Positions 27,606-37,476 are shown, counted from the first letter of the stretch. The stretch is 64,000 nucleotides of DNA from Comamonadaceae bacterium (GCA_947455465.1 CANGNS010000005.1:62001-126000), one strand, 5' to 3'. Program-made: numbers and translations. The notes: generated from the letters alone by a model not told the origin.

Positions 27606-28670
27606 ATGAACACGCCCCCCTCCACCCGCCCTGAGCCGCTTGCGGACCCCGAGCGCATCACCGTCACGCTGGAGATGGTTGCGCGGCGCGCGGGTGTCTC
27701 GCCCAGCACGGTGTCGCGCATTCTGAACGGCACCGCCGTGGTCAGCGACGCCAAGCGCGCAGCGGTGCTGGAGGCCACCAAGGCGCTGGGTTTTGTGCCC
27801 AATCCCCTGGCCCGTGGTTTGGCCGGCGGCAAGACCTTCAGTATTGGCGTGGTGACGCAGGCCATTGACAGCCCGTTTTATGGCGCCGCCCTACGTGGCA
27901 TCGAAGACGCCTTGGATCCGGCCGGCTACAGCCCCCTCTTTATGAGCGCCCATTGGGACCCGGAGGCCGAGGCGCGTTGCCTGGACGTATTGCGCTCGCG
28001 CCGGGTCGATGGCATCGTGGTGCTCTTGCCTCGCCTGTCAGACAGCGTGCTGCAGGAGTGCGCCAAGAGCTTGCCGGTGGTGGTCTCTGGCCGCAGCCTG
28101 CAAGCGCCTGGCCTTTTCGCGCTCAATTTTGATAATTACACCGGCGGTTTTATGGCCACGCGCCATTTGCTGGACCTGGGCCATACCCGCATCGCCTTTA
28201 TTGCCGGCGACCAGGAACATCCCGACGCAGCCGAGCGCATGCGCGGTTACTGCGCCGCGCTGGAGAGCGTCGGCGTCCCCTTGGACCCCGCTTTGGTGGT
28301 GCCGGGGCGCTACTACGAAATCAGCGGCCAGCAAGCCGTGGACCGTTTGCTAGACGAGGGGCGCGAATTCAGCGCCATTTTTGCCGCCAATGACCAAATG
28401 GCCGCTGGCGCCGCACTCAGCCTGTTTCGCCATGGCCTCAAAGTGCCCGATGACGTGTCTTTGGTCGGTTTTGACGATCTACCCACCTCGATGTACGCCA
28501 CGCCACCCCTGAGCACCATTCAGCAGCCGGCCTATGAGCTCGGACGCATGGCCGCTGCCTCGGTGTTGCAGCTGATCGGCGGCACCGTGCCCGACGCGGT
28601 GTTGCCAGCGCCCCAGCTGCTGATTCGCGAATCTAGCCAGGCGCCGCGCGTAAACAAGCCAAAGACCTAG
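27606..28670 (+). CDS. LacI-family regulator of the beta-glucan locus
   Basis: A 354-residue LacI-type regulator. The DNA-binding part is VTLEMVARRAGVSPSTVSRILNGTAVVSDAKRAAVLEATKALGFVPNPLARGLAGGKT (about residues 20-75), followed by a periplasmic-binding-protein-like sugar domain (FSIGVVTQAIDSPFYGAALRGIEDAL, FIAGDQEHPDAAERMRGY, AIFAANDQMAAGAALSLFRHGLKVPDDVSLVGFDDLPTSMYATPPLSTIQQP). Family members bind palindromes centred on GCGC such as the TGAAAGCGCTTTCA sites found here. It probably senses a glucose-containing sugar. It is followed by the ABC transporter genes. Confidence 0.92.
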   Translation: MNTPPSTRPEPLADPERITVTLEMVARRAGVSPSTVSRILNGTAVVSDAKRAAVLEATKALGFVPNPLARGLAGGKTFSIGVVTQAIDSPFYGAALRGIEDALDPAGYSPLFMSAHWDPEAEARCLDVLRSRRVDGIVVLLPRLSDSVLQECAKSLPVVVSGRSLQAPGLFALNFDNYTGGFMATRHLLDLGHTRIAFIAGDQEHPDAAERMRGYCAALESVGVPLDPALVVPGRYYEISGQQAVDRLLDEGREFSAIFAANDQMAAGAALSLFRHGLKVPDDVSLVGFDDLPTSMYATPPLSTIQQPAYELGRMAAASVLQLIGGTVPDAVLPAPQLLIRESSQAPRVNKPKT

Positions 28671-28683
28671 GGATTCCCCTTAG
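28667..28683. promoter_or_regulatory. CTAGGG-type inverted repeat, site A
   Basis: CTAGGGATTCCCCTTAG, an imperfect inverted repeat that overlaps the lacI stop codon, centred about 46 bases upstream of the centre of operator O2. Similar elements lie upstream of the porin, GH81 and lipoprotein genes. Confidence 0.4.
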
Positions 28684-28713
28684 TTTTCCTCCGGCCATCG
28701 CTCCGTACAATAT

Positions 28714-28729
28714 TTGAAAGCGCTTTCAA
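28714..28729. promoter_or_regulatory. LacI-type operator O2 (binding-protein gene)
   Basis: TTGAAAGCGCTTTCAA, a perfect 16-base palindrome, 45 bases before the binding-protein ATG. Confidence 0.85.
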
Positions 28730-28774
28730 GGCGCCGTCGTACTGCGCAGGCAGCTTTCTCCAAGGAGGGTTTTC

Positions 28775-30040
28775 ATGGCTACTTTGCAACCGCGCGTTCT
28801 GCTTCATGCAGCCCTGCTGACCCTGGGCTGTTTGGCGGGCACCGCGCCTTGGGCGCAGGCGCAAACCGTGCTGGCTATTTCCGCCTACCCCGCGGTGGAC
28901 GAAATTGCCAAGGCCGCCATTGCCGTCTTCAAGAAAAAGCACCCCGAGGTGGACGTCAAAATTACCAGCCGGGCCTTTGCCGACCACCACACAGCCATGA
29001 CCACCGCGCTGTCCACCGCCTCCAATTTGCCTGACGTGATGGTGCTCGAGTATGGCTATGTGGGCCGCTTTGCCGAAGGTGGCGGCTTGGAAGACCTGGG
29101 CGCAGCGCCCTACAACCTGCAAGCGCAGCAGGCGCGCATCGTGCCCTTTGCCTATCGCCAAGGCAGCACCAGCGCTGGCAAACTGGTGGCCATGCCCACG
29201 GACATCGGGCCAGGTACCTTGCTTTACCGGACCGATGTGCTCAAAAAAGCCGGCCTCACCGAGGCGGATTTGACGCAGTCCTGGGACAGCTATGTGGCAT
29301 CGGGCGTGAAAATCAAGGCTGCCACCGGCGCCTACCTCATGGCCCATGCGCGCGATATCAAAGACATCATGATTCGCGCCGACATCAAGCCCGGCGAGGG
29401 CCTGTATCTGGACAAAACCGGCAAGGTATTGGTGGACACCCCACGCTTTGTGCGCGCCTTTGAGCTGGCCAAAAAAGTGCGAGAGCAAAAGCTCGACGGC
29501 AAAATCACCTCCTGGTCCAACGAATGGTCCGAGGGATTCAAGCGTGGCACGATCGCCACCCAAATGTCTGGCGCTTGGCTGGCCGGCCACTTGAGTACCT
29601 GGCTGGCCCCCGACACCAAAGGCCAATGGCGCGCCGCCCAGTTGCCCGAGAAAGCCTTTGGCTCGTGGGGGGGAAGTTTTTACAGCATCCCCAAAGGCGC
29701 CAAAAACAAAGCCTTGGCCGCTGAGTTCATCCAGATGATGACGCTCACGCCCGAGCTGCAACTGGCCGCCTTCAAAGCGCAGGACGCGTTTCCGGCCCTT
29801 CTGGATGTGCACAACGATGCCTTTTTTGAGCAACCCATCGATTTTCTGGGTGGGCAGAAAGCACGTTTGTTGTGGCGTGAGGCGGCGCGCAAAATCACCG
29901 CCGTCGATGTGCACAAGCTCGACCCGATCGCTGATGAAATCATCAATACCGAGCTGGACAAAGTGCTTGACCAAGGCAAAGACGTGCGCGCCGCCCTGGC
30001 GGACGCCAAAGCCTTGATCGAACGCCGCGCCAAGCGTTAA
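28775..30040 (+). CDS. Sugar ABC transporter substrate-binding protein
   Basis: A 421-residue family 1 extracellular solute-binding protein. A signal peptide (MATLQPRVLLHAALLTLGCLAGTAPWAQA) precedes the mature start QTVLAISAYPAVDEIAKAAIAVFKKKHPEVDVKI; NLPDVMVLEYGYVGRFAEGGGLEDL and SGAWLAGHLSTWL are typical of the oligosaccharide-binding group. A perfect AAGGAGG lies 6 bases before the ATG and operator O2 just upstream. With the next genes it forms an importer that, from context, takes beta-1,3-gluco-oligosaccharides. Confidence 0.92.
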   Translation: MATLQPRVLLHAALLTLGCLAGTAPWAQAQTVLAISAYPAVDEIAKAAIAVFKKKHPEVDVKITSRAFADHHTAMTTALSTASNLPDVMVLEYGYVGRFAEGGGLEDLGAAPYNLQAQQARIVPFAYRQGSTSAGKLVAMPTDIGPGTLLYRTDVLKKAGLTEADLTQSWDSYVASGVKIKAATGAYLMAHARDIKDIMIRADIKPGEGLYLDKTGKVLVDTPRFVRAFELAKKVREQKLDGKITSWSNEWSEGFKRGTIATQMSGAWLAGHLSTWLAPDTKGQWRAAQLPEKAFGSWGGSFYSIPKGAKNKALAAEFIQMMTLTPELQLAAFKAQDAFPALLDVHNDAFFEQPIDFLGGQKARLLWREAARKITAVDVHKLDPIADEIINTELDKVLDQGKDVRAALADAKALIERRAKR

Positions 30041-30066
30041 TCGGGCCCCTCGCACCTCGCTTGTCC

Positions 30067-31002
30067 ATGCGCGCCGGATTCTTGCCCCGCCTCTCGCCCG
30101 CAGCGGCGCCCTACGTGCTGCTCAGCCCGTTTGTGCTGCTGTTCGTGGTCTTTGGCTTGTTTCCGCTGGCCTTCTCTTTTTACCTGGCGTTTCAGAGCTG
30201 GGAGCCCACGGCCGGCTTGTCAGCCATGAAGTTTGTGGGCCTGGATAATTTTGCGTTTGCCTTGACCGACGAATGGTTTTGGAAGTCGCTCAAAAACACC
30301 GCCTGGCTGGCCGTTGTCTCGGGCGTGCCGCAGCATGTGGTGGCTATTCCGCTGGCCTACTTCATCCACACCTCGTTCAAGCGCAGCCGCAACAGCGTGA
30401 TTGGCGCGTATTTTTTGCCCTACATCACCAGCACCGTGGCTATTGCCATGATGTTTAGCACGCTGTTTTCGACTGACTACGGGCTGATCAACCTGAGCCT
30501 GCAGGCCCTGCACGGGGTGCCTGGTTTGGCGTGGCTCGCGCCCGCGCAGCCCACCGACTGGTTGGGTAGGGCCGAGAACATCAAACCCGCGATCGCGCTG
30601 GTGGTGTTTTGGCGTTATGTGGGCTTTAACACCGTGCTTTACCTGGCGGCTTTGCAAACCATTCCTGGCGACATTTACGAGGCCGCCACTATGGACGGGG
30701 CCGGACGCTGGCAGCAGTTTTGGTACATCACCTTGCCCAGCTTGCAGCCGATGATTTACTTTGGCGTCACGCTCAGCATGATTGGTGGCTTGCAGTTGTT
30801 TGAAGAGCCCTTCATCCTGACGGGCGGGCGTGGTGGCACCGACCAGACCGGCATGACCACCGCCATGTATATGTACCGCACGGCCTTTGAGTTCAACGAC
30901 TTTGGTGGCGCCAGCGCCCTGTCCTGGCTGTTGTTTGTGTTTGTGGCCGTGCTTACCTGGCTGACCAACCGCGCCTTCAAGCCGCGCGGACCTGCCGCCT
31001 GA
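30067..31002 (+). CDS. Sugar ABC transporter permease (MalF type)
   Basis: A 311-residue inner-membrane permease with six predicted helices, beginning LSPAAAPYVLLSPFVLLFVVFGLFPLAFSFYLAFQSWEP. The EAA loop that contacts the ATPase is EAATMDGAGRWQQFWYITLPSLQPM. ATG at 30067 is used rather than the in-frame TTG at 30061. It is 26 bases after the binding-protein gene and 5 bases before the second permease gene. Confidence 0.93.
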   Translation: MRAGFLPRLSPAAAPYVLLSPFVLLFVVFGLFPLAFSFYLAFQSWEPTAGLSAMKFVGLDNFAFALTDEWFWKSLKNTAWLAVVSGVPQHVVAIPLAYFIHTSFKRSRNSVIGAYFLPYITSTVAIAMMFSTLFSTDYGLINLSLQALHGVPGLAWLAPAQPTDWLGRAENIKPAIALVVFWRYVGFNTVLYLAALQTIPGDIYEAATMDGAGRWQQFWYITLPSLQPMIYFGVTLSMIGGLQLFEEPFILTGGRGGTDQTGMTTAMYMYRTAFEFNDFGGASALSWLLFVFVAVLTWLTNRAFKPRGPAA

Positions 31003-31007
31003 AGACC

Positions 31008-31838
31008 ATGACGATGCGCACCGACCTGCTCGCCCCCCGCGCCGCCTATGCCCTGGTCGGCGTGGGTGCGCTGGTGATGCTGCTGCCCTTTTATTTCATG
31101 TTCGTTTTTGCCAGCCATTCACGCACCGAAATCTTCAACCTGCCGCCACCACTGTTCTTTGGAAACAGTTTTTTAAGCAACCTGGACATTTTGACCACCA
31201 AGATCGCTTTTTGGCGCAGCTTGGGCTGGAGTTTGTATGTTGCGCTGGCTTCCACCGCACTGACCTTGCTGTTTTGCTCCATGGGTGGCTATGCCTTTGC
31301 CATGTACGAATTCCGGGGCAAGCAGCCCTTGTTTACCTTGGTCATGGGCACCATGCTGCTGCCGTCCTTCCTGGGCATGATTCCCAGCTTCATGATCATG
31401 GACGCCTTTGGCTGGATTGACCAACCCCGCGCGCTCTACATCCCCGGTGCGGCCAGTGCGTTTGGCATTTTCATGATGCGCCAGTTTGTCAGCAGCGCCA
31501 TTCCACGCGACCTGGTGGAGGCGGCGCGCATGGACGGATGCGGCGAATGGGGAATTTACTGGCGCATCGTCTTGCCCCTGCTCAAGCCGGCCCTGGGCAC
31601 ACTGGGTTTGATCACCTTTATCGCGTCGTGGAACAACTTCATCGGCCCGCTGATTGTGATGCGCTCGCCCGAGATGTACACCTTGCCGCTGGCGCTGCGC
31701 AGCATGCAAAGCCCCGTCAACACCGAGTGGGGTGCGGTGATGGCGGGCTCGGCGATTGCCACTTTGCCGCTCTTGGTTTTGTTTGCGATTTCCTCCCGTC
31801 GCCTGATTGATGGCCTCACTGCAGGCGCAGTGAAGTAG
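31008..31838 (+). CDS. Sugar ABC transporter permease (MalG type)
   Basis: A 276-residue inner-membrane permease. Six helices are predicted (ALVGVGALVMLLPFYFMFVFASHSRTEIF at the start), with the EAA loop EAARMDGCGEWGIYWRIVLPLLKPALGTLG. It would pair with the preceding MalF-type subunit. The operon continues with the beta-glucosidase gene after 46 bases. Confidence 0.93.
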   Translation: MTMRTDLLAPRAAYALVGVGALVMLLPFYFMFVFASHSRTEIFNLPPPLFFGNSFLSNLDILTTKIAFWRSLGWSLYVALASTALTLLFCSMGGYAFAMYEFRGKQPLFTLVMGTMLLPSFLGMIPSFMIMDAFGWIDQPRALYIPGAASAFGIFMMRQFVSSAIPRDLVEAARMDGCGEWGIYWRIVLPLLKPALGTLGLITFIASWNNFIGPLIVMRSPEMYTLPLALRSMQSPVNTEWGAVMAGSAIATLPLLVLFAISSRRLIDGLTAGAVK

Positions 31839-31884
31839 GCCGCGCACGCATATTTATTGATATCTCACCTACCTATTGACCAGC

Positions 31885-33237
31885 ATGCATTTCCGTTCAG
31901 ACGCAGACCTCAAAGCCAGCTTTCCCGCAGATTTCGTCTGGGGCGTTGCCACCAGCGCATTCCAGATTGAAGGCGCCCATGACGCGGACGGCAAAGGCCC
32001 GTCTATTTGGGACACTTTTTGCGCTAAGGAAGGCACTATCGCGGACAAAAGCGATGGCAAAGAAGCCTGCGCGCACTACCGTTTGCTAGACCAAGACTTG
32101 GACATGATCGCCAGCCTGGGCGTCAACGCCTACCGTTTCTCGGCCTCCTGGCCTCGGGTGCAGGCGCTCGGATCCGGCGCCTTTAACAGCAAAGGGCTGG
32201 ATTTTTACGAGCGCCTGGTCGATGGCTTGCTGGCACGCGGCGTGGCGCCCTATTTGACGCTCAACCACTGGGACTTGCCGCAGGCTTTGCAGGACCAAGG
32301 TGGTTGGGCTGCGCGTGATACCTGCGACCGATTTGTCGACTACGCCTTGGCCATGCACCAGCGCTTGGGTGACCGGGTGGCTTCTATTGCGACCCATAAC
32401 GAACCCTGGGTGATGTCCATACTCGGCCATGAAAGCGGCATTTTTGCGCCTGGCATGAAAGACCGGGGTGTTGCCATGCGCGTGGCGCACCACCTGATGC
32501 TCAGCCACGGTATGGCCCTGCGGGCCTTGCGTGCCCAAGGCTGCACCGCCAAGCTAGGCATCGTGCTCAATCTTGCGCCGGTGCAAGCAGCAACAGACAG
32601 TACCCAAGACAAGGCCAAAGCGCACTTAGAGGATGGCCTCTTGCTGCGCCTGTACATGGACCCCATGTTTCGTGGCAGCTATCCGCAAGACGTGGTGGAC
32701 CATTTGGGCAAGGACGCGCCGCCGGTACAGGCGGGCGACCTGGACATCATCGCCACGCCCATGGACTTTTTGGGAATCAACTATTACTCACGCTCGGTAG
32801 TGCGGGCCGAGGGCCAATGGGACGTGCACAGCAGCGGCCTGCCGCTGACTGAGATGGCGTGGGAAATTTATCCCCAGGGCCTGACCGAGTTGCTGCTGCG
32901 CCTGCACCGCGACTACCCGGTGCCCACCATGTTGATTACCGAAAACGGCGGGGCGTTTAAAGATCCGCTGACGCAAGGCCGCATCCACGACGCTGATCGG
33001 CAGCACTACCTGCAAACCCATATCGCCGCCGTGCAGGCCGCCATGGCGCAGGGCGTCAATATGGGCGGCTACATGGTCTGGAGCCTGATGGACAATTTTG
33101 AATGGGCATCAGGCTACGCCAAGCGTTTTGGCATTGTGCACGTCGACTACGCCACGCAAAAGCGCACGCTCAAAGACAGCGCCTTGTGGTATCGCCAGTT
33201 TTTGGGTGCCCAAGTGCCGGCGCAGCGCGCTGCCTAA
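31885..33237 (+). CDS. GH1 beta-glucosidase
   Basis: A 450-residue glycoside hydrolase family 1 enzyme without a signal peptide, so cytosolic. The N-terminal signature FVWGVATSAFQIEGAHDADGKGPSIWDTF, the acid/base Glu173 in THNEPWVMS, the nucleophile Glu353 in MLITENGGAF and the sugar-binding MVWSLMDNFEWASGYAKRFGIVHVDY are all present. It probably releases glucose from imported beta-linked oligosaccharides. ATG 31885 is preferred over an in-frame TTG at 31876. The ATPase gene follows after 30 bases. Confidence 0.95.
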   Translation: MHFRSDADLKASFPADFVWGVATSAFQIEGAHDADGKGPSIWDTFCAKEGTIADKSDGKEACAHYRLLDQDLDMIASLGVNAYRFSASWPRVQALGSGAFNSKGLDFYERLVDGLLARGVAPYLTLNHWDLPQALQDQGGWAARDTCDRFVDYALAMHQRLGDRVASIATHNEPWVMSILGHESGIFAPGMKDRGVAMRVAHHLMLSHGMALRALRAQGCTAKLGIVLNLAPVQAATDSTQDKAKAHLEDGLLLRLYMDPMFRGSYPQDVVDHLGKDAPPVQAGDLDIIATPMDFLGINYYSRSVVRAEGQWDVHSSGLPLTEMAWEIYPQGLTELLLRLHRDYPVPTMLITENGGAFKDPLTQGRIHDADRQHYLQTHIAAVQAAMAQGVNMGGYMVWSLMDNFEWASGYAKRFGIVHVDYATQKRTLKDSALWYRQFLGAQVPAQRAA

Positions 33238-33267
33238 GCCGACCCCTTAAAGAAAAAGGACACGCGC

Positions 33268-34317
33268 ATGGGATCCGTCACCTTACAAGGCCTTCGCAAG
33301 AGCTACGGCGCCAGCGAGGTCATCCGTGGCATCGATATTGATGTGCAGGACGGCGAGTTTTTGGTCTTCGTTGGCCCTTCGGGATGCGGCAAATCGACCA
33401 CCTTGCGCATGATTGCGGGCCTGGAGAGCATCAGCGCGGGCGAGCTGCAAATTGATGGCGTGCGCGCCAACGACTTGCGCCCGGCAGACCGGGGCGCTGC
33501 CATGGTGTTTCAAAGCTATGCCCTCTACCCGCACATGACGGTGGCCGAGAACATGGGTTTTGCCCTCAAGATGGCCGGCGTGGACAATGCCCAGCGCGAG
33601 CGCCAGGTGCAGCAAGCCGCCGATATCTTGCGCATGGCTGATTTGCTGCAGCGCTACCCCAAAGAGCTTTCGGGCGGCCAGCGCCAGCGCGTAGCCATTG
33701 GCCGGGCCATTGTGCGCAAGCCCAAAGTGTTTTTGTTTGACGAGCCACTCTCCAATTTGGATGCCGCGCTGCGCGTGGACATGCGCGTAGAGCTGGCCCG
33801 CCTGCACAAAGAGCTGGGCACCACCATGATTTACGTGACCCATGACCAAGTGGAGGCCATGACCCTGGGCTCGCGCATTGCCGTGTTTAACCAGGGCCGC
33901 ATAGAGCAGCTTGGCGCGCCGCTGGAGGTTTACAACCGGCCCGCCAATACCTTTGTGGCCAGTTTCATGGGCGCGCCCAAAATCAATCTGGTCGAACGCC
34001 CCGTGGCCTCAGCGCCTATGGCGCACCAGGCTTTATGGGCCGCATTGGCGGGTGCCGACCGCCTGGAGGTGCAGCACATCGGGGTGCGCCCGGAACATTT
34101 GCAAGTGCATGCGGGTGGTGCGGGTGTGGCCGCCACGGTAGCGCTCGCTGAGCATTTGGGCGACGCGTCCATTTTGCACATGCGCGTGGAGGGCGTGGCC
34201 GCGCTGCTCAAAGCCAAAGTGGCTGCTGAGCAGGCGATCCAAGCCGGCAGCACCGTGTTCTTAGGTGCCGAGCCGCAGTATGTGCTGGCCTTTGACGCAG
34301 CCGGCCAGGCCGTTTAG
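33268..34317 (+). CDS. Sugar ABC transporter ATP-binding protein (MalK/UgpC type)
   Basis: A 349-residue ATPase of the CUT1 class. Walker A is VGPSGCGKSTTLRMIAGLE, the signature KELSGGQRQRVAIGRAIVRKP, Walker B VFLFDEPLSNLDAALRVDMR and the switch His in YVTHDQVEAMTLGSR. The C-terminal regulatory OB-fold region starts near residue 235 (MGAPKINLVE) and includes HIGVRPEHLQV. AAGGA precedes the ATG. It completes the importer and ends convergently with the GH17 gene, 17 bases away. Confidence 0.95.
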   Translation: MGSVTLQGLRKSYGASEVIRGIDIDVQDGEFLVFVGPSGCGKSTTLRMIAGLESISAGELQIDGVRANDLRPADRGAAMVFQSYALYPHMTVAENMGFALKMAGVDNAQRERQVQQAADILRMADLLQRYPKELSGGQRQRVAIGRAIVRKPKVFLFDEPLSNLDAALRVDMRVELARLHKELGTTMIYVTHDQVEAMTLGSRIAVFNQGRIEQLGAPLEVYNRPANTFVASFMGAPKINLVERPVASAPMAHQALWAALAGADRLEVQHIGVRPEHLQVHAGGAGVAATVALAEHLGDASILHMRVEGVAALLKAKVAAEQAIQAGSTVFLGAEPQYVLAFDAAGQAV

Positions 34318-34334
34318 CAAGCCCGCCCCATGCT

Positions 34335-36107
34335 TTACTTAGACCAATAAATCGCGTCGATTTTCAGGCGCGTCGTCACGTTGGCGCTGTTGCCGGTCAC
34401 TGCGTAGCGGTCGGCAATCACGAACACGCTTTGCACCTTGCTCATGTCCAGCTTGGCCTTGTTCGGGTCGGTCATGCCGTAGGCCATGGCGCCGCGCGGG
34501 GTGATGTCCTTGATCGGGATGGACACCTCGTGCCATTTGCCATCGTTGACGTAGCCGTATTGGCCGCTGCTGATGGGCAGGTAGACATCGAAGGCGCTGC
34601 CTGCGGCCGCTGAGCCGGTAAAAAAGCCGATCTCCAACTTGCCTGCGTAGGTCGTGTTGATGCTGAAATTAAGGCGGCCGCTGGCACTGTTGAAGTTACT
34701 CAGGTCCTCGGTGCTGGTGGGCAGGCCCAAGGCCAGGCCCCAGCCCCACACTGCGGGTTTGGGCGTGATGTCAATGCCATTGCCCGGATCGATGGTGGCC
34801 GCTGCATCAGCAGTTTGCGCATAGGCCGCGGTGGCGCCGCTGTCCCAGGCGTCAAAGTGTGGCACTTCGCCAGGACGTGCTTCGCCAGCGGTGAGGGTAT
34901 CCATGTATGCGCTGTAGCGGTTAGCCGTCACCGTACCCCGGGTGACGGGCGCTACGTAGTACTGCGCTTGTGCGTCGGTGCAGCTGCTGGTCTCGGGGGT
35001 CAAGGTGGGGTACAGGTCTTTGATGGCGCAGCGCGGTTGGCGGCTGACGTTGAACAGACCAAAAGCGTTGTCGCTGCCTTTCCAGGGCTCGTCAAAGGCT
35101 TCGAAATAGACGATGGCTTTAGGCGCGGTGCTGGTTTTTGCCCAGGCGTTTAAACGGTCCAGGTACATGCGTTGGTTGGCCGGGCTGGCGCGCCCGGTCT
35201 CGCCATTGGCCGGCGCGGCTTTCCAGCCGGTCTCGCCGATCACGATGGGCAGGGCGCTAAAGCCCGTGTTATCGAGCTGCGTGCGTGCCGCCGCATAGTC
35301 GGCCTTGGCTTTGGCGATGGCCGCGTCCATCATGGCGACAGCGCGCTGGTCTGCGGGGACGGCCGTTTGCATCCAGTCCCAGGTGTTGTAAGGTGTATCG
35401 AGCAGTGGGTAGGTGTGCAGCGATACAAAGTCGACGGCGTTGAGCACTGGCTTGGGGTCGTTGGGCTCACCGGCCGATCGGGCAAAGAAGGACCAGCTGT
35501 CGTCGGTAGTCACCGGCTGGGAGATTTGGTTGCGTACAGTGCTGATGTAGCTGGCCATCAGGGCTGGGCTGGTGGGTACAAAAGACCAGCTCACCATGGT
35601 CTCGTTGCCCACGCTGACGGCCAAGACGAGGGACGGGTAGCTCTTGGCCAGCACCACGGCGCGTGCCACCTCGGCGGCATTAAAGCTGCGGCTGTTGGCC
35701 TTTTGTGCTTCGGTAATGTAGGGGCTGCTCTCGCTCAGGATGTAGGCGCCGAGCATCACTTTGATGTCCAAACTGGGGTTGGCTGCCAGCAAGCGCAGCA
35801 CCCGCGCAGCGACCGCGTCCGAGCTGTCAAACAAGCGGATCAGCTTGAAGCCGCCTGCCGAGAGCAGTTGCAGGTCTTGCAAAACCATGGCATCGGTGAT
35901 GACTTCGGTGTCGCGGTTGCTGCTGCGGTAGGGCGAATAGGCCACGGCTTTGCGGCTACTGAATTCGGGGCTGAGCGTGCGGGTGGCCACGCCGGTGCCC
36001 GGCACCACGCCACCGCCGCCGCAGGCGAGCAAAACGGCAACCAATCCGGCGCTCAGTGCGCCGCGCATCCACTGTTGGGTATTTTTAAACATGCTGAGAG
36101 TTTTCAT
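34335..36107 (-). CDS. GH17 beta-1,3-glucanase lipoprotein
   Basis: A 590-residue lipoprotein with signal and lipobox LLAC (Cys29) followed by a glycine-rich spacer, which suggests membrane anchoring. The catalytic domain (about 50-370) is GH17-like: acid/base Glu169 in VLAVSVGNETMVSWSF and nucleophile Glu292 in ALPIVIGETGWKAAP. The C-terminal 170 residues (about 420-590) look like a beta-sandwich carbohydrate-binding module (SGRLNFSINTTYAGKLEIGFF, GYVNDGKWHEVSIPIKDI). GH17 enzymes cut beta-1,3-glucan. It follows the porin gene by 37 bases and probably shares operator O3. Confidence 0.88.
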   Translation of the reverse strand: MKTLSMFKNTQQWMRGALSAGLVAVLLACGGGGVVPGTGVATRTLSPEFSSRKAVAYSPYRSSNRDTEVITDAMVLQDLQLLSAGGFKLIRLFDSSDAVAARVLRLLAANPSLDIKVMLGAYILSESSPYITEAQKANSRSFNAAEVARAVVLAKSYPSLVLAVSVGNETMVSWSFVPTSPALMASYISTVRNQISQPVTTDDSWSFFARSAGEPNDPKPVLNAVDFVSLHTYPLLDTPYNTWDWMQTAVPADQRAVAMMDAAIAKAKADYAAARTQLDNTGFSALPIVIGETGWKAAPANGETGRASPANQRMYLDRLNAWAKTSTAPKAIVYFEAFDEPWKGSDNAFGLFNVSRQPRCAIKDLYPTLTPETSSCTDAQAQYYVAPVTRGTVTANRYSAYMDTLTAGEARPGEVPHFDAWDSGATAAYAQTADAAATIDPGNGIDITPKPAVWGWGLALGLPTSTEDLSNFNSASGRLNFSINTTYAGKLEIGFFTGSAAAGSAFDVYLPISSGQYGYVNDGKWHEVSIPIKDITPRGAMAYGMTDPNKAKLDMSKVQSVFVIADRYAVTGNSANVTTRLKIDAIYWSK

Positions 36108-36144
36108 GAAAGAAGGTGCACAAAGTCAGGCGGTAGGCCGGGCA

Positions 36145-37476
36145 TCAAAAGGTGTAAACCGCACCCAGGCCGAGCCAGTTGCCGTCTTGCGTTACGCGTG
36201 GGTCCACACCCCAAAAGGCGGTGTTTCCGGGCATGGACATGGGCGAGAGGCCCAGGCGCCCAAAACGCACCATGCCGGCAAATCCATAGAGCTGCAGTCC
36301 GTCGCCCATGTCGTAGTTCAGGCCGACGGTGCCGGCCAAGGCGTCGTTGCTTTGGCCACGTTCGGCGGGGTTGTCGGTTTTGGCTTTGCCCAGGTAGACC
36401 ACGCCGCTGGAGGCCGTCCAGGCGCCCATGCGGTAGCGTGCACCGGCGCTGACGTCGACCGAGGTGGCCACATAGCCGGGGTTGGGCACGCCGGCCAGCT
36501 GGGTGTCCCAGGCGACATTGAACATATTGTTCCAAAGCCCTTGCGCGCCGGTGGTGAGCTGAATCGCGTGCGCCCCGCTCCAGCGGTTGGCGCGCAGGCC
36601 GCCCGAGAGCTCTATTTGCGAGGTCAACTGGTAGCGCGCCATCACCATGGCGATGCTTTGGCCCGAGCCGCCCAGCTTGCTGTCAAATTCGGCGGAATCG
36701 GTCAGCCCGGAGAAGGGCGCATGGCCCCAGGCCACGGGCTTGCCGTTGCGTGTGTCCTGGTAGATGCCGTCGACAACCAAATCACCCTGGTGATACTGCG
36801 CGTACAACTCTAAAAAGACAGGCTTGTTGGCGCTGAAGTTGGTGTTGCCCCGGTCGTAGGTGGCCTCGAGTACCAGGTCGCCGCTTAGCACATCGAGCGG
36901 GCGGGTGGTCACGCGCACGGCGTTGCCCAGCATGCCGTAGCCTGCGCCGCTGCCGCCCCATTCGTTGGACAGGCCAATGTTGGTGCCGTAGGGGTAGTCG
37001 GCCACGCTCCAGCCGCGAGCGGTCATGCTGCCGATGGCGATGCGGCCATAGTCCTCGTGGCTGATCGCGACGTTTTTCTCATACCAAATATTGGGGTCAA
37101 ACGCCATGTCCAGCATGCCGTCGCGCCAGCGCTGGCTCAGTAGCGCTGAGAATTTGTAGCCGCTGCCCAGGTTGTAGTTAGCGCCCAGCCAGGGCTGGAA
37201 CAGGGTGACCGTGGTGTTGCCCGTTTTGTATTCGCGCCCGGGCACCACCTCGTCGGCCCAAATGCGTTGCTTGTCTTCGCTGGGAAAGCGTGCGCAGGCA
37301 TTGCACTGGTTGCTGGCGCGGCTGCTTTCCACTTTGGCAAAGCCGGTCAGCGTGAACATGCCATCGGGCCCAAAGTCGATAGCGTGGCTGACCGAGGCCC
37401 CACAGGCCAGGGCTGCAACCAGGGCAGACTGCAGCAAAGTGGTACGGGCAGGGGTGAAGGTGGATGCAAAGCTCAT
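36145..37476 (-). CDS. Outer-membrane porin of the glucan locus
   Basis: A 443-residue protein with a signal peptide (LLQSALVAALACGASVSHA), alternating amphipathic beta strands, and a C-terminal aromatic residue (WLGLGAVYTF) typical of BAM-assembled barrels. I do not place it in a named porin family. A short Cys-x-x-Cys (CNACARFP) lies near residue 60, which may form a surface-loop disulfide. It heads the porin-GH17 operon, with operator O3 22 bases before its ATG, so it most likely lets beta-glucan oligosaccharides enter the periplasm. Confidence 0.8.
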   Translation of the reverse strand: MSFASTFTPARTTLLQSALVAALACGASVSHAIDFGPDGMFTLTGFAKVESSRASNQCNACARFPSEDKQRIWADEVVPGREYKTGNTTVTLFQPWLGANYNLGSGYKFSALLSQRWRDGMLDMAFDPNIWYEKNVAISHEDYGRIAIGSMTARGWSVADYPYGTNIGLSNEWGGSGAGYGMLGNAVRVTTRPLDVLSGDLVLEATYDRGNTNFSANKPVFLELYAQYHQGDLVVDGIYQDTRNGKPVAWGHAPFSGLTDSAEFDSKLGGSGQSIAMVMARYQLTSQIELSGGLRANRWSGAHAIQLTTGAQGLWNNMFNVAWDTQLAGVPNPGYVATSVDVSAGARYRMGAWTASSGVVYLGKAKTDNPAERGQSNDALAGTVGLNYDMGDGLQLYGFAGMVRFGRLGLSPMSMPGNTAFWGVDPRVTQDGNWLGLGAVYTF